Translations under genes and position numbers: made by a program
The notes under the pieces: generated by a model
Database searches by the model: none
The model's input: only the letters and a program-made list of their open reading frames with translations
Told to the model about the DNA's origin: nothing
NCBI GenBank assembly: GCA_036704125.1
Contig: DATNQI010000087.1
Location: 1-54,610 of the forward strand
Source: Pantanalinema sp.
Lineage (GTDB): Bacteria; Cyanobacteriota; Sericytochromatia; S15B-MN24; UBA4093
Reading direction: 5' to 3'
DNA length: 54,610 bases
Shown here: positions 9,353 to 15,750 of the stretch, piece after piece
Position numbering within the stretch: position 1 is the stretch's first letter
Layout: every line of letters begins with the position of its first letter

Positions 9353-10606
9353 TCAGACCGCGGCGGGCTCCGGGAGATCGGCCGAGACCAGGGCGGGCTT
9401 GGCGTCGTCGAAGCCGCCGTCCACCCGGCTGATCACGCAGGCCGCGAGGCTGTTGCCGATGACGTTGACCACCGTGCGGCCCATGTCCATGAAGCGATCG
9501 ACGCCCGCGATCAGGGCGAGGCCCTCGACCGGCAGGCCGGTGCTCGACAGGGTCGCGGCCAGCACGACGAACGACACCCCCGGCACCCCCGCGATCCCCT
9601 TCGAGGTCAGCATCAGCACCAGCACGATCGACACGAGGTGGCCGAAGCTCAGGTGCAGGCCGTAGACCTGGGCGATGAAGGCGACCGCGAGGCCCTGGTA
9701 GAGGCTCGAGCCGTCCAGGTTGAAGGTGTAGCCGGTCGGGATCACGAAGGAGACGATCCCCTTGGGGCAGCCGAAGCGCTCCAGCTTCTGCATGATGCGG
9801 GGCAGCACCGTCTCCGAGGAGGCCGTCGAGAAGGCGAGCAGCATCTCGGGCCCGAGCATGCGAAGCAGGCGGAAGAAGGGGATCCTGGCCGACCATGCGA
9901 TCGCGCCGAGCACCACCAGCACGAAGAAGGCCATGGTGACGTAGAGGGTGCCGACCAGCTTGCCCAGGGGGACGAGGACCCCGATCCCGTACTTGCCGAT
10001 GGTGGCCGCGACCAGGCCGAAGACGCCGATAGGGGCGACCTTCATGACCATGTTGGTGAGCCTGAACATGGCGTCGGAGACCCCGTGAAGGAAGTCCACC
10101 ACCGGCCGCCCGACGGCCCCCGCGCCCGCGAGGGCCACCCCGAAGAGCACCGAGAAGAAGATGATGGGCAACAGCTCGCCCTGCGCTGCCGACTGCAGGA
10201 TGTTGGTCGGGATGATGTGAAGCAGCATCTGGATCGAGTCGTGGTGCTGGGCCGTGTACTGCGAGACGTCGGTCCTGGCGAGCCCCTCGATCGAGACCCC
10301 GTGGCCGGGCCTGAACAGGTAGGCCGACCCCACCCCGAGGACGATGGCCACCGTGGTGACGACCTCGAAGTAGAGCAGCGAGAGGCCACCGAGCTTGCCG
10401 ACCCGCTTGAGGTCGCCGACCCCTGCCACGCCCAGGATCACCGTCGAGAAGACGATGGGCACGACGATCATCTTGATCATGCGGATGAAGGCGTCGCCCA
10501 GAGGCTGGACGCTCATCCCGGCCTGGGGCAGGAAGTGACCGAAGAGGGCACCGAGGATCAATCCCAGCAGGATCTGGACGGCGAGGCCCGGCAGCTTGAG
10601 CTTCAT
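9353..10606 (-). CDS. Dicarboxylate/amino acid:cation symporter (DctA/GltP family)
   Basis: This 417-residue inner-membrane secondary transporter takes up C4-dicarboxylates or glutamate/aspartate with Na+ or H+. It shows the family opening (ILLGLILGALFG), MIKMIVVPIVFSTVILGVAG in the second helix, and the serine-rich hairpin FSTASSETVLPRIM near residue 270. Later come PTGYTFNLDGSSLYQGL and the C-terminal GVDRFMDMGRTVVNVIGNS. All helices of the fold are present and the length is normal. It has a strong promoter (TTGACA-17-TATCTT) and diverges from the zinc-ribbon membrane protein gene. DctA and GltP cannot be told apart from sequence alone. Confidence 0.93.
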   Translation of the reverse strand: MKLKLPGLAVQILLGLILGALFGHFLPQAGMSVQPLGDAFIRMIKMIVVPIVFSTVILGVAGVGDLKRVGKLGGLSLLYFEVVTTVAIVLGVGSAYLFRPGHGVSIEGLARTDVSQYTAQHHDSIQMLLHIIPTNILQSAAQGELLPIIFFSVLFGVALAGAGAVGRPVVDFLHGVSDAMFRLTNMVMKVAPIGVFGLVAATIGKYGIGVLVPLGKLVGTLYVTMAFFVLVVLGAIAWSARIPFFRLLRMLGPEMLLAFSTASSETVLPRIMQKLERFGCPKGIVSFVIPTGYTFNLDGSSLYQGLAVAFIAQVYGLHLSFGHLVSIVLVLMLTSKGIAGVPGVSFVVLAATLSSTGLPVEGLALIAGVDRFMDMGRTVVNVIGNSLAACVISRVDGGFDDAKPALVSADLPEPAAV

Positions 10607-10651
10607 GGCGGTCGGGGGGCTCCTATCAATTAACAGGGAAGGGACCCCGAC

Positions 10652-10680
10652 AAGATAGCGTCCCCGTCCAGCCCTGTCAA
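10652..10680 (-). promoter_or_regulatory. Promoter of the DctA-type symporter gene
   Basis: On the minus strand a consensus TTGACA (10680-10675) is followed by exactly 17 bases and TATCTT (10657-10652). It is the best -35 match in the window. The -35 lies just upstream of the divergent promoter at 10692-10700. Confidence 0.75.
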
Positions 10681-10691
10681 CGCGCGGGCTC

Positions 10692-10700
10692 TGCTATGAT
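10692..10700 (+). promoter_or_regulatory. Extended -10 promoter of the zinc-ribbon membrane protein gene
   Basis: TGCTATGAT (10692-10700) is a TGn-extended -10. The ATG at 10708 lies exactly seven bases after it, predicting a leaderless transcript. A weak CTGTCA lies 15 bases upstream. Confidence 0.5.
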
Positions 10701-10707
10701 TGGTCCC

Positions 10708-11646
10708 ATGACAAGCACATCCTCTCTCGGCCGCCCCACCGACCTTCCCTGCCCCGCCTGCGGCGCCGCGATGCGCACCCAGCCCTACACCCGCGAAAAG
10801 GCCCTCGTCTGGTGCGCCGCCTGCGGCTGGAACCTCACGGGCAGCGCCAAGTTCCTGCGCTCCTCGAACCTTGGCGAGTTCGGCCGTGCCGCCTGGTTGC
10901 TGCCCCTGGCGGTGCCGGTGGCCCTCCTCTTCCACCGCCTGGACCCCTTTCTCGCCTACGGCCTCGATCTGCTGCTCGTGATCGGGGTCTTCGCCCCGGC
11001 CCTGATCCGCAGCCAGGGCAACCTGAACCTGGCGCGGACCTTCGAGGCCATGGCCGAAAAGCGGCCTTTTTCGCCGCGCGCCGCCGGCTGGCGCCCCGAG
11101 CCGGAGCTCGCGGCGGAGCCCCCGCGCCCGGCGGGCCTCAGGGGCACCACCGAGCCGATCAAGGGGCTCTTGATCCTGCTTCGCGTCTTGTGGTCGGCGC
11201 TGTTCGTCTCGGGGCTCTTGGCCCTGACGCCGCTTGCTCGCCTGGTGGGCCCCCGCGTGCAGGTCGTCGCCCTCGTGGTGCTCGCGCTCTGCATCCTGCC
11301 CTTGATCGGTTCGATCCTCGTCCTGGGGCTGGCGTTGCTGCGCGATCGGCACCTGGCGGCCTCGGGTCACGTGTGCGAGGGGGCGATCGCCCTGCAGGCG
11401 ACCCACCTGCGCCGGGTGGGCAGCAGCGAGTGGACCCTCGTCTCGCGCTACCGCTACCGCTTCACCGACCCCCACGGCACCCCCCGCGACGGGGCGGCCC
11501 GCGAGGAGGGCCGGGCCACGGTCGAGGGCGCCGCCGTCACCGTGCTCGACTCGCCGCGCGACCCGCGCCTGCACGCGAGCTACCCCGCCTGCCTCTACCG
11601 GGCGGCCGAAGAGCGGGCGTCGGTGGGCGCCGCAACGAAGGCGTAA
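10708..11646 (+). CDS. Zinc-ribbon membrane protein with a DUF3592-like C-terminus
   Basis: This 312-residue protein is of unknown function. It starts with a zinc ribbon (CPAC near residue 12, CAAC near 39). Two closely spaced helices follow (about 60-110), then a Pro-rich cytoplasmic linker (to about 150) and two more helices (about 155-215). The C-terminal soluble part (LVSRYRYRFTDPHG through VTVLDSPRDPRLHASYP) resembles DUF3592-type beta domains. I prefer the ATG at 10708 over the one at 10696, because the latter lies inside the extended -10 TGCTATGAT, which predicts transcription starting at 10708. There is no Shine-Dalgarno sequence. Confidence 0.75.
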   Translation: MTSTSSLGRPTDLPCPACGAAMRTQPYTREKALVWCAACGWNLTGSAKFLRSSNLGEFGRAAWLLPLAVPVALLFHRLDPFLAYGLDLLLVIGVFAPALIRSQGNLNLARTFEAMAEKRPFSPRAAGWRPEPELAAEPPRPAGLRGTTEPIKGLLILLRVLWSALFVSGLLALTPLARLVGPRVQVVALVVLALCILPLIGSILVLGLALLRDRHLAASGHVCEGAIALQATHLRRVGSSEWTLVSRYRYRFTDPHGTPRDGAAREEGRATVEGAAVTVLDSPRDPRLHASYPACLYRAAEERASVGAATKA

Positions 11647-11676
11647 CCCTGCGGCAAGAGAGAACCCATGCCTGCA

Positions 11677-11685
11677 TGGTATAAT
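11677..11685 (+). promoter_or_regulatory. Extended -10 promoter of the slt/M23 operon
   Basis: TGGTATAAT (11677-11685) is a perfect extended -10 with no clear -35. Transcription would start near 11692, just ahead of the folded leader. Confidence 0.7.
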
Positions 11686-11700
11686 GGAGCCTCTGAAACA

Positions 11701-11773
11701 GCATCTAACAACGCCAGGCATGTGTCATGCTTGGCCGCTGTGAGCGGCTTGATGGAACAGCTTTGTTAGACGC
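11701..11773 (+). ncRNA. Candidate structured leader RNA (three-way junction) before the lytic transglycosylase gene
   Basis: A closing stem pairs TCTAACAA (11704-11711) with TTGTTAGA (11763-11770), and is extended by GC/GC outside a mismatch. Inside lie a nine-bp hairpin (11714-11722 with 11726-11734, one G-U) and a five-bp hairpin (11735-11739 with 11743-11747). About 15 unpaired bases follow (11748-11762). The ribosome site AAGGAGG starts four bases after the element. I do not recognise it as a known riboswitch class. Confidence 0.5.
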
Positions 11774-11788
11774 TTCAAGGAGGTGTTC

Positions 11789-12268
11789 TTGCGTAAACTC
11801 GCCGTCCTGAGCGTGCTGCTCATCGGGATCGCCCTGCCCGCCACCGCCGCGAGCCAGGCCCCCGCGCTCGCCAAGAACGATCCGGTCGTGCGCTTCATCT
11901 CCTCGCAGTACGGTCGCGCCAAGGCCGAGCGCTTCGCGCCGATCATCCACGCCAAGGCGACCAAGTACGGCCACGACCCGCTGCTCATCGCCCGCCTGAT
12001 CAAGCTGGAGAGCGACTTCGACCCCCGCGAGCGCACCGGCGACGCCATGGGCCTGATGCAGATCCGCAGGGGACACGCCCGCCACGGCGAGGACCTCTAC
12101 GACCCGACGACCAACCTCGAGTTCGGGTGCCGGATCCTCGCCGAGTACACCCGCGAGTTCAAGGGCGACAAGCACAAGGGCCTCTCCGCCTACCTGCACG
12201 GCCCCATCTACGTGGCCAGCCGCGGCGTGCGGCGCACCGGCTACAGCCGCCGCCTGCTGGGGGAATGA
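11789..12268 (+). CDS. Lytic transglycosylase (SLT/Slt70-like domain), exported
   Basis: This 159-residue enzyme is predicted to cleave the MurNAc-GlcNAc bond of peptidoglycan. A signal peptide (RKLAVLSVLLIGIALPATAA) ends near residue 21. The SLT domain shows the catalytic Glu in IKLESDFDP, the GLMQIR motif, NLEFGCRILAEY, and LSAYLHGP at the end. It is short, little more than the catalytic core. I chose the TTG at 11789 because AAGGAGG lies six bases upstream; a GTG at 11783 overlaps that ribosome site. Its stop overlaps the M23 peptidase start (ATGA), so two wall hydrolases are co-produced behind a structured leader. Confidence 0.88.
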   Translation: MRKLAVLSVLLIGIALPATAASQAPALAKNDPVVRFISSQYGRAKAERFAPIIHAKATKYGHDPLLIARLIKLESDFDPRERTGDAMGLMQIRRGHARHGEDLYDPTTNLEFGCRILAEYTREFKGDKHKGLSAYLHGPIYVASRGVRRTGYSRRLLGE

Positions 12269-13101
12269 GCGAATCCTTCGACGCGCCCGGGGCCAAGCTC
12301 CGGGCGATCGACTTCAGCCCCCGCACCCTTGGCCTGCTGAGGCCCCTTAGCGCGCCCCTCACCTACCTGGGCCTGCGCGTGGCCGGGCGCGACGTGCCGG
12401 TCTACGCCTTCTTCGATCACACCTGCCGCGCGATCGCCTACCCGATGCGCTTCGCCGTCACCACCTGCCGCGACTGGCGCGGGGGGCAGCTCACCTACGA
12501 CAAGCACCTGGGCACCGACTTCGTGGTGCCCGTGGGCACCCCCGTCACCGCCGCCGCCGCGGGGGTGGTGCGCTGCGCGAGGAGCGAGAGCGTGGGGGGG
12601 CGCTACCTGTGGATCGACCACGGGGGCGGCTACTCCACCGTCTACCAGCACCTGAGCGAGGCGCTCGTCCGTGAGGGGCAGAAGGTGGCGCGCGGGGAGC
12701 TCGTCGCGCGCTCGGGCGCTTCCGGCCTCGCCATCGAGAGCTTCTTCCCCCTGGTGCCGCCCCACCTGCACTTCGCGCTCTTCGTCGACGGGGTGCCCGC
12801 CGATCCCTTTCCCGGCGAGGGGTCGCCGGGCTTTTGGGAGGAAGCGACGGATCCGCGCCCTTACGACTTCGGCTCCGAGCTGGATCTTGCCCTGCCCTAC
12901 GACGGGATCGCCAAGCGCGACCTGCTCGCGGCCTTCGCCGAGGATCCGCTGCTTGCGACCAACTTCATCCCGCCCCTCACGGCGCTTGCGCCCGAACACT
13001 TCAGCCACGGCGGCGACTGGCGCGAGCTCGTTGAGCGGCCGCGCCTGGCCTTGAGCCTGCCTTTTCGGGCCGAGGACGTCTCTCGTCTCGTCTTCAAGTG
13101 A
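12265..13101 (+). CDS. M23 family metallopeptidase
   Basis: This 278-residue peptidase is predicted to cleave peptidoglycan cross-bridges. The LytM-type core has HLGTDFVVPVGTPVTAA (first metal His and Asp) near residue 85, YSTVYQHLSE in the middle and PPHLHFALFVDG (the HxH pair) near 172. All metal ligands appear present. The N-terminal 60 and C-terminal 85 residues are not recognisable, and I see no clear signal peptide. Either the start is further upstream, or export is unusual, or it acts inside. The start overlaps the transglycosylase stop, so the two are coupled. Confidence 0.85.
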   Translation: MSESFDAPGAKLRAIDFSPRTLGLLRPLSAPLTYLGLRVAGRDVPVYAFFDHTCRAIAYPMRFAVTTCRDWRGGQLTYDKHLGTDFVVPVGTPVTAAAAGVVRCARSESVGGRYLWIDHGGGYSTVYQHLSEALVREGQKVARGELVARSGASGLAIESFFPLVPPHLHFALFVDGVPADPFPGEGSPGFWEEATDPRPYDFGSELDLALPYDGIAKRDLLAAFAEDPLLATNFIPPLTALAPEHFSHGGDWRELVERPRLALSLPFRAEDVSRLVFK

Positions 13102-13114
13102 TAACGATTCAACA

Positions 13115-13178
13115 TTAATAGGTCAAGGTGCGGCTTTTCGCGCAAGATCGATCCCGAGAGGGGCGATAGACCTATTAA
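13115..13178 (+). ncRNA. Candidate structured RNA or operator: 10-bp inverted repeat enclosing two hairpins
   Basis: TTAATAGGTC (13115-13124) and GACCTATTAA (13169-13178) are exact reverse complements. Between them lie a five-bp hairpin (13128-13132 with 13139-13143) and a seven-bp hairpin with a two-base bulge (13147-13155 with 13161-13167). The shape is a second three-way junction, 50 bases before the helix-hairpin-helix lipoprotein gene. There is no known family match. The AT-rich arms could instead be a protein operator. Confidence 0.4.
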
Positions 13179-13227
13179 GTAAGGATTAAATCTTTGTCAT
13201 GGGACGATGAAAAGAGAGGTTATCGAG

Positions 13228-13767
13228 ATGAAGCAGGTTCGCTTGGCCCTTATCGCGATGCTGGCGTTCGGCGCTCTGGCCGGCTGCGGCATTCCCTCGG
13301 GCTCGCCTCTCTCGGTGGCCGAGAGCGTCGATGCGGAAGCGGATCGCGCCTACTCGATCATCGACATGCAGGGCATCGGCCCGGTGTACGCCGCCAAGCT
13401 CAAGGAGGCCGGCCTCTCCACCACCTCCAAGTTCCTCGATGCGACCAAGACCCGCAAGGACCGCCAGGTGCTTTCCGAGAAGACCGGCATCTCGTACAAG
13501 CTGGTCCTGCGCTGGACGCGCAAGGCCGACCTGATGCGGATCTCCGGCGTCGGCGTCAAGCAGGCCGATCTGCTCGAGGCCTGCGGCGTGGCCTCGGTCA
13601 AGGAGCTGGCGCAGCGCAACGCCAAGAACCTGACCGAGCGCGTCTGGGCGGCCAACAACGTCGCCCAGCCCTTCGTCAAGGGCGGCACCCCCACCGAGAC
13701 GCGCATCACCGCCTGGATCGCGGCGGCCAAGACGATCGCCCAGCAGGTCGACGACGAGCAGCCCTAA
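13228..13767 (+). CDS. Lipoprotein with helix-hairpin-helix (DUF4332-like) domain
   Basis: This 179-residue protein has a lipoprotein signal (KQVRLALIAMLAFGALAGC) with the lipobox Cys at residue 20. The mature part carries two helix-hairpin-helix-like units: DMQGIGPVYAAKLKEAG near 50 and ISGVGVKQADLLEACGV near 112. This is the DUF4332 pattern. That fold usually binds DNA or proteins inside the cell, so a membrane anchor outside the cytoplasm is unusual. I use the ATG at 13228 because GAGAGG lies eight bases upstream and it gives the lipobox; the ATG at 13207 would add seven charged residues. A strong terminator follows, so it is a single-gene unit ahead of lipoprotein cassette A. Confidence 0.8.
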   Translation: MKQVRLALIAMLAFGALAGCGIPSGSPLSVAESVDAEADRAYSIIDMQGIGPVYAAKLKEAGLSTTSKFLDATKTRKDRQVLSEKTGISYKLVLRWTRKADLMRISGVGVKQADLLEACGVASVKELAQRNAKNLTERVWAANNVAQPFVKGGTPTETRITAWIAAAKTIAQQVDDEQP

Positions 13768-13793
13768 TCGAAGGCGAAGGCTCTTTAGCCCGA

Positions 13794-13821
13794 GGCACCC
13801 CCGATCGGGGGTGCCTTTTTT
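13794..13821 (+). terminator. Intrinsic terminator after the DUF4332 lipoprotein gene
   Basis: The stem GGCACCCCCGA/TCGGGGGTGCC (13794-13815) is a perfect palindrome followed directly by six T. It is a textbook rho-independent terminator. Confidence 0.93.
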
Positions 13822-13981
13822 CTATTGAGATTAGATTGTGACGATGTTGCGTTTTTTTTTCAAAATAGGACGAAAGTCCCAACTAATATCGAGCAAGAGA
13901 GGGTATCAATGCGGAGGGCCGCTCGAGGCCGCCCGATTCGAACGAGCCGCCGCGTCGCTTTTTCACGAGTGGAGAGCTTGC
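13822..13981 (+). promoter_or_regulatory. AT-rich upstream region of lipoprotein cassette A
   Basis: This 160-base gap starts with an AT-rich stretch holding nine consecutive T (13852-13860), unusual in this genome. A small hairpin follows with a GAAA loop (GGAC/GTCC, 13868-13879). After that the sequence becomes GC-rich and repetitive. A promoter is expected here, for example TTGTGA near 13836, but no -10 is convincing. The ribosome site GGAG (13971-13974) precedes the ATG. Confidence 0.4.
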
Positions 13982-15733
13982 ATGTCAGAACCTAAGAGCC
14001 GCCGAGAGGCGGGACGGAACGTGGGTAGGATGGGCGGCCCGGCCTTTGTGGGCCTCGCCTTGACCCTCGCCCTGACCGGCTGCCCCCAGGCCATGGGCTC
14101 CCTGTCCGGCCTGACGGGAACGCCCGGATCGACCACCGACCAGAAAACGGGTCCGGTCACGGTCAAGGTTTCCCCGCTGCAGGCCGAGGTTCCCCTCACG
14201 CTCGCGGCCCCCGCGCTCCAGCAGGCCGCGGGCCTCCAGCAAGCCGCGGGCCTCCAGCAGGCCGCGGGCCTGCAGCAGGCCGCGGGGTACCGGGTCCAGG
14301 CCGAGGATTCGGCCTACAGCGAGGCGCCGGTGCCCAACTCGGTGGTGATCGCGCTCTGCACCACGGGCGGCCAGCAGATCGTCGGCACCACCGACGCGCA
14401 GGGCCGGGTGCGCCTCAAGCTCGACCTCAACAAGGTCTACTACATCACCGCCCCCTTCGTGGATTCGCTCGGGGCCTACCGCGAGTTCCGCACGATCATC
14501 AAGGTCGGCAAGGAGCAGAAGGACAACCCCCCCGTCCAGCAGGTCAACTTCGCCTCGACCGTGGTCACGGCCGCCATCACGGCGAAGAGCGGCGGGGATT
14601 TCCGGAACCTCAAGTCGATCGACGTCAAAGAGGTCCAGAAGGCGGTCGACGCCACCCAGACGATCATCAGGGCCAAGGCCGAGATCCTGGCCTCCATCCT
14701 GCTGGACACCAACGCGGGGAGCGCGGTGTCGGTCGACCTGGCCCTCAAGACGATCGCCATGGCCCGGCAGAGCGATCCGGCCCTCGCCAACGTCCCCAGC
14801 CCGATGGATGCGGTCGAGGAGGCCCACCAGAGCCACGACGACACCGTGAGCCTCAAGGCCTCCGGCGAGGAGGAGACGGTCACGGTGACCCTGAAGGACG
14901 GCGAGGACGCGGCCAAGGTGGCTCAGGAGCAGCTCGTGGCCGCCACCCCGGCTCCGACCCCGACCCCGAAGGCGACCCCGACCCCGGTCGCCACCCCGAC
15001 CCCCACCATGCCGACCGTCTCGAGCTTCGAGTTCGAGCCGGGCATCCCCACCCAGGTCTTCCTGCCGCTCGTGGTGAACGGGACGCCCGTCGCCGACCCC
15101 GCCTATCCCGGGGCCGCGATCATGAAGACCCGGACCGTCCTGTCCGACCAGACGGCGATCGCGGCGGCAAAGTGGTCCATCGCCGCGGGTGACCAGGGAG
15201 GCAAGATCTCGGTCGGCGCCGGCATCCTGCGCATCGATCCGGCGGCCGGCCCCGGCTACGTCAACGTCAAGGCGGAGCCCATCCTGCCCTCCGCCTTCTC
15301 CTTGGTCATGCCGATCCAGCTCCTGGCGACTCCCGAGCGCGTGACCTCGGTTCAGACCGCCCTGCCGGCGGGGGTCCCGAGCCTCACGGTGCCCGCCGAC
15401 TTCACCGTGCCCGGCGACAACAACCTGAACGGCACGACCTCCGTCAAGCTGAACACCCGCATGGTGTGGAACGACCGCCACGAGTCGACGCTGTCGGGCG
15501 CCTCGAGCCACCTGAAGTGGACCACCACGACCCCGAACCTGGTGTCGGTCGACGCGGACGGGACGGTCCGCGCCCTGCCCAACAGCGGGGGCGGCACGGC
15601 CGTGGTGAAGGTCACGGCCACCTTCCCCGTTGCTCCGACCAACCGGCTGGTCGCCACGCCCTCCGCGACCGTCCAGATCCCGATTTTCCGCAAGTCCGAG
15701 ACGCCGATCGAGATCATCTTCCCCTCGTTGTAG
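13982..15733 (+). CDS. Cassette A lipoprotein 1 (QQAAG-repeat lipoprotein)
   Basis: This 583-residue lipoprotein has its lipobox (LALTLALTGC) with Cys at 34, after an unusually charged 20-residue leader. Residues about 79-102 are four copies of the hexapeptide LQQAAG. Next is a small beta domain (GTTDAQGRVRLKLDLNKVY) like carboxypeptidase-regulatory folds, a helical region (about 190-310), and a Thr-Pro-rich linker (about 320-340). The C-terminal part contains a Big2/Ig-like piece (SVDADGTVRALPNSGGGTAV). I chose the ATG at 13982 because GGAG lies seven bases upstream. Cassette B protein 1 is a clear paralogue across the whole length. The function is unknown; the architecture suggests a surface-exposed or periplasmic scaffold. 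Confidence 0.85.
   Translation: MSEPKSRREAGRNVGRMGGPAFVGLALTLALTGCPQAMGSLSGLTGTPGSTTDQKTGPVTVKVSPLQAEVPLTLAAPALQQAAGLQQAAGLQQAAGLQQAAGYRVQAEDSAYSEAPVPNSVVIALCTTGGQQIVGTTDAQGRVRLKLDLNKVYYITAPFVDSLGAYREFRTIIKVGKEQKDNPPVQQVNFASTVVTAAITAKSGGDFRNLKSIDVKEVQKAVDATQTIIRAKAEILASILLDTNAGSAVSVDLALKTIAMARQSDPALANVPSPMDAVEEAHQSHDDTVSLKASGEEETVTVTLKDGEDAAKVAQEQLVAATPAPTPTPKATPTPVATPTPTMPTVSSFEFEPGIPTQVFLPLVVNGTPVADPAYPGAAIMKTRTVLSDQTAIAAAKWSIAAGDQGGKISVGAGILRIDPAAGPGYVNVKAEPILPSAFSLVMPIQLLATPERVTSVQTALPAGVPSLTVPADFTVPGDNNLNGTTSVKLNTRMVWNDRHESTLSGASSHLKWTTTTPNLVSVDADGTVRALPNSGGGTAVVKVTATFPVAPTNRLVATPSATVQIPIFRKSETPIEIIFPSL
14216..14287 (+). repeat. Four 18-bp tandem repeats encoding LQQAAG
   Basis: Four in-frame copies of an 18-base unit of the CTCCAGCAGGCCGCGGGC type lie within cassette A lipoprotein 1. 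The copies differ by single bases. The paralogue in cassette B has five copies. Confidence 0.95.
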
Positions 15734-15750
15734 TGGCAAGGAGTCCGCAG

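Noticed and set aside
11701-11773. Hammerhead ribozyme
   Set aside because: It is a three-way junction, but the CUGANGA and GAAA core sequences are absent; TTGATGG is only a partial resemblance.
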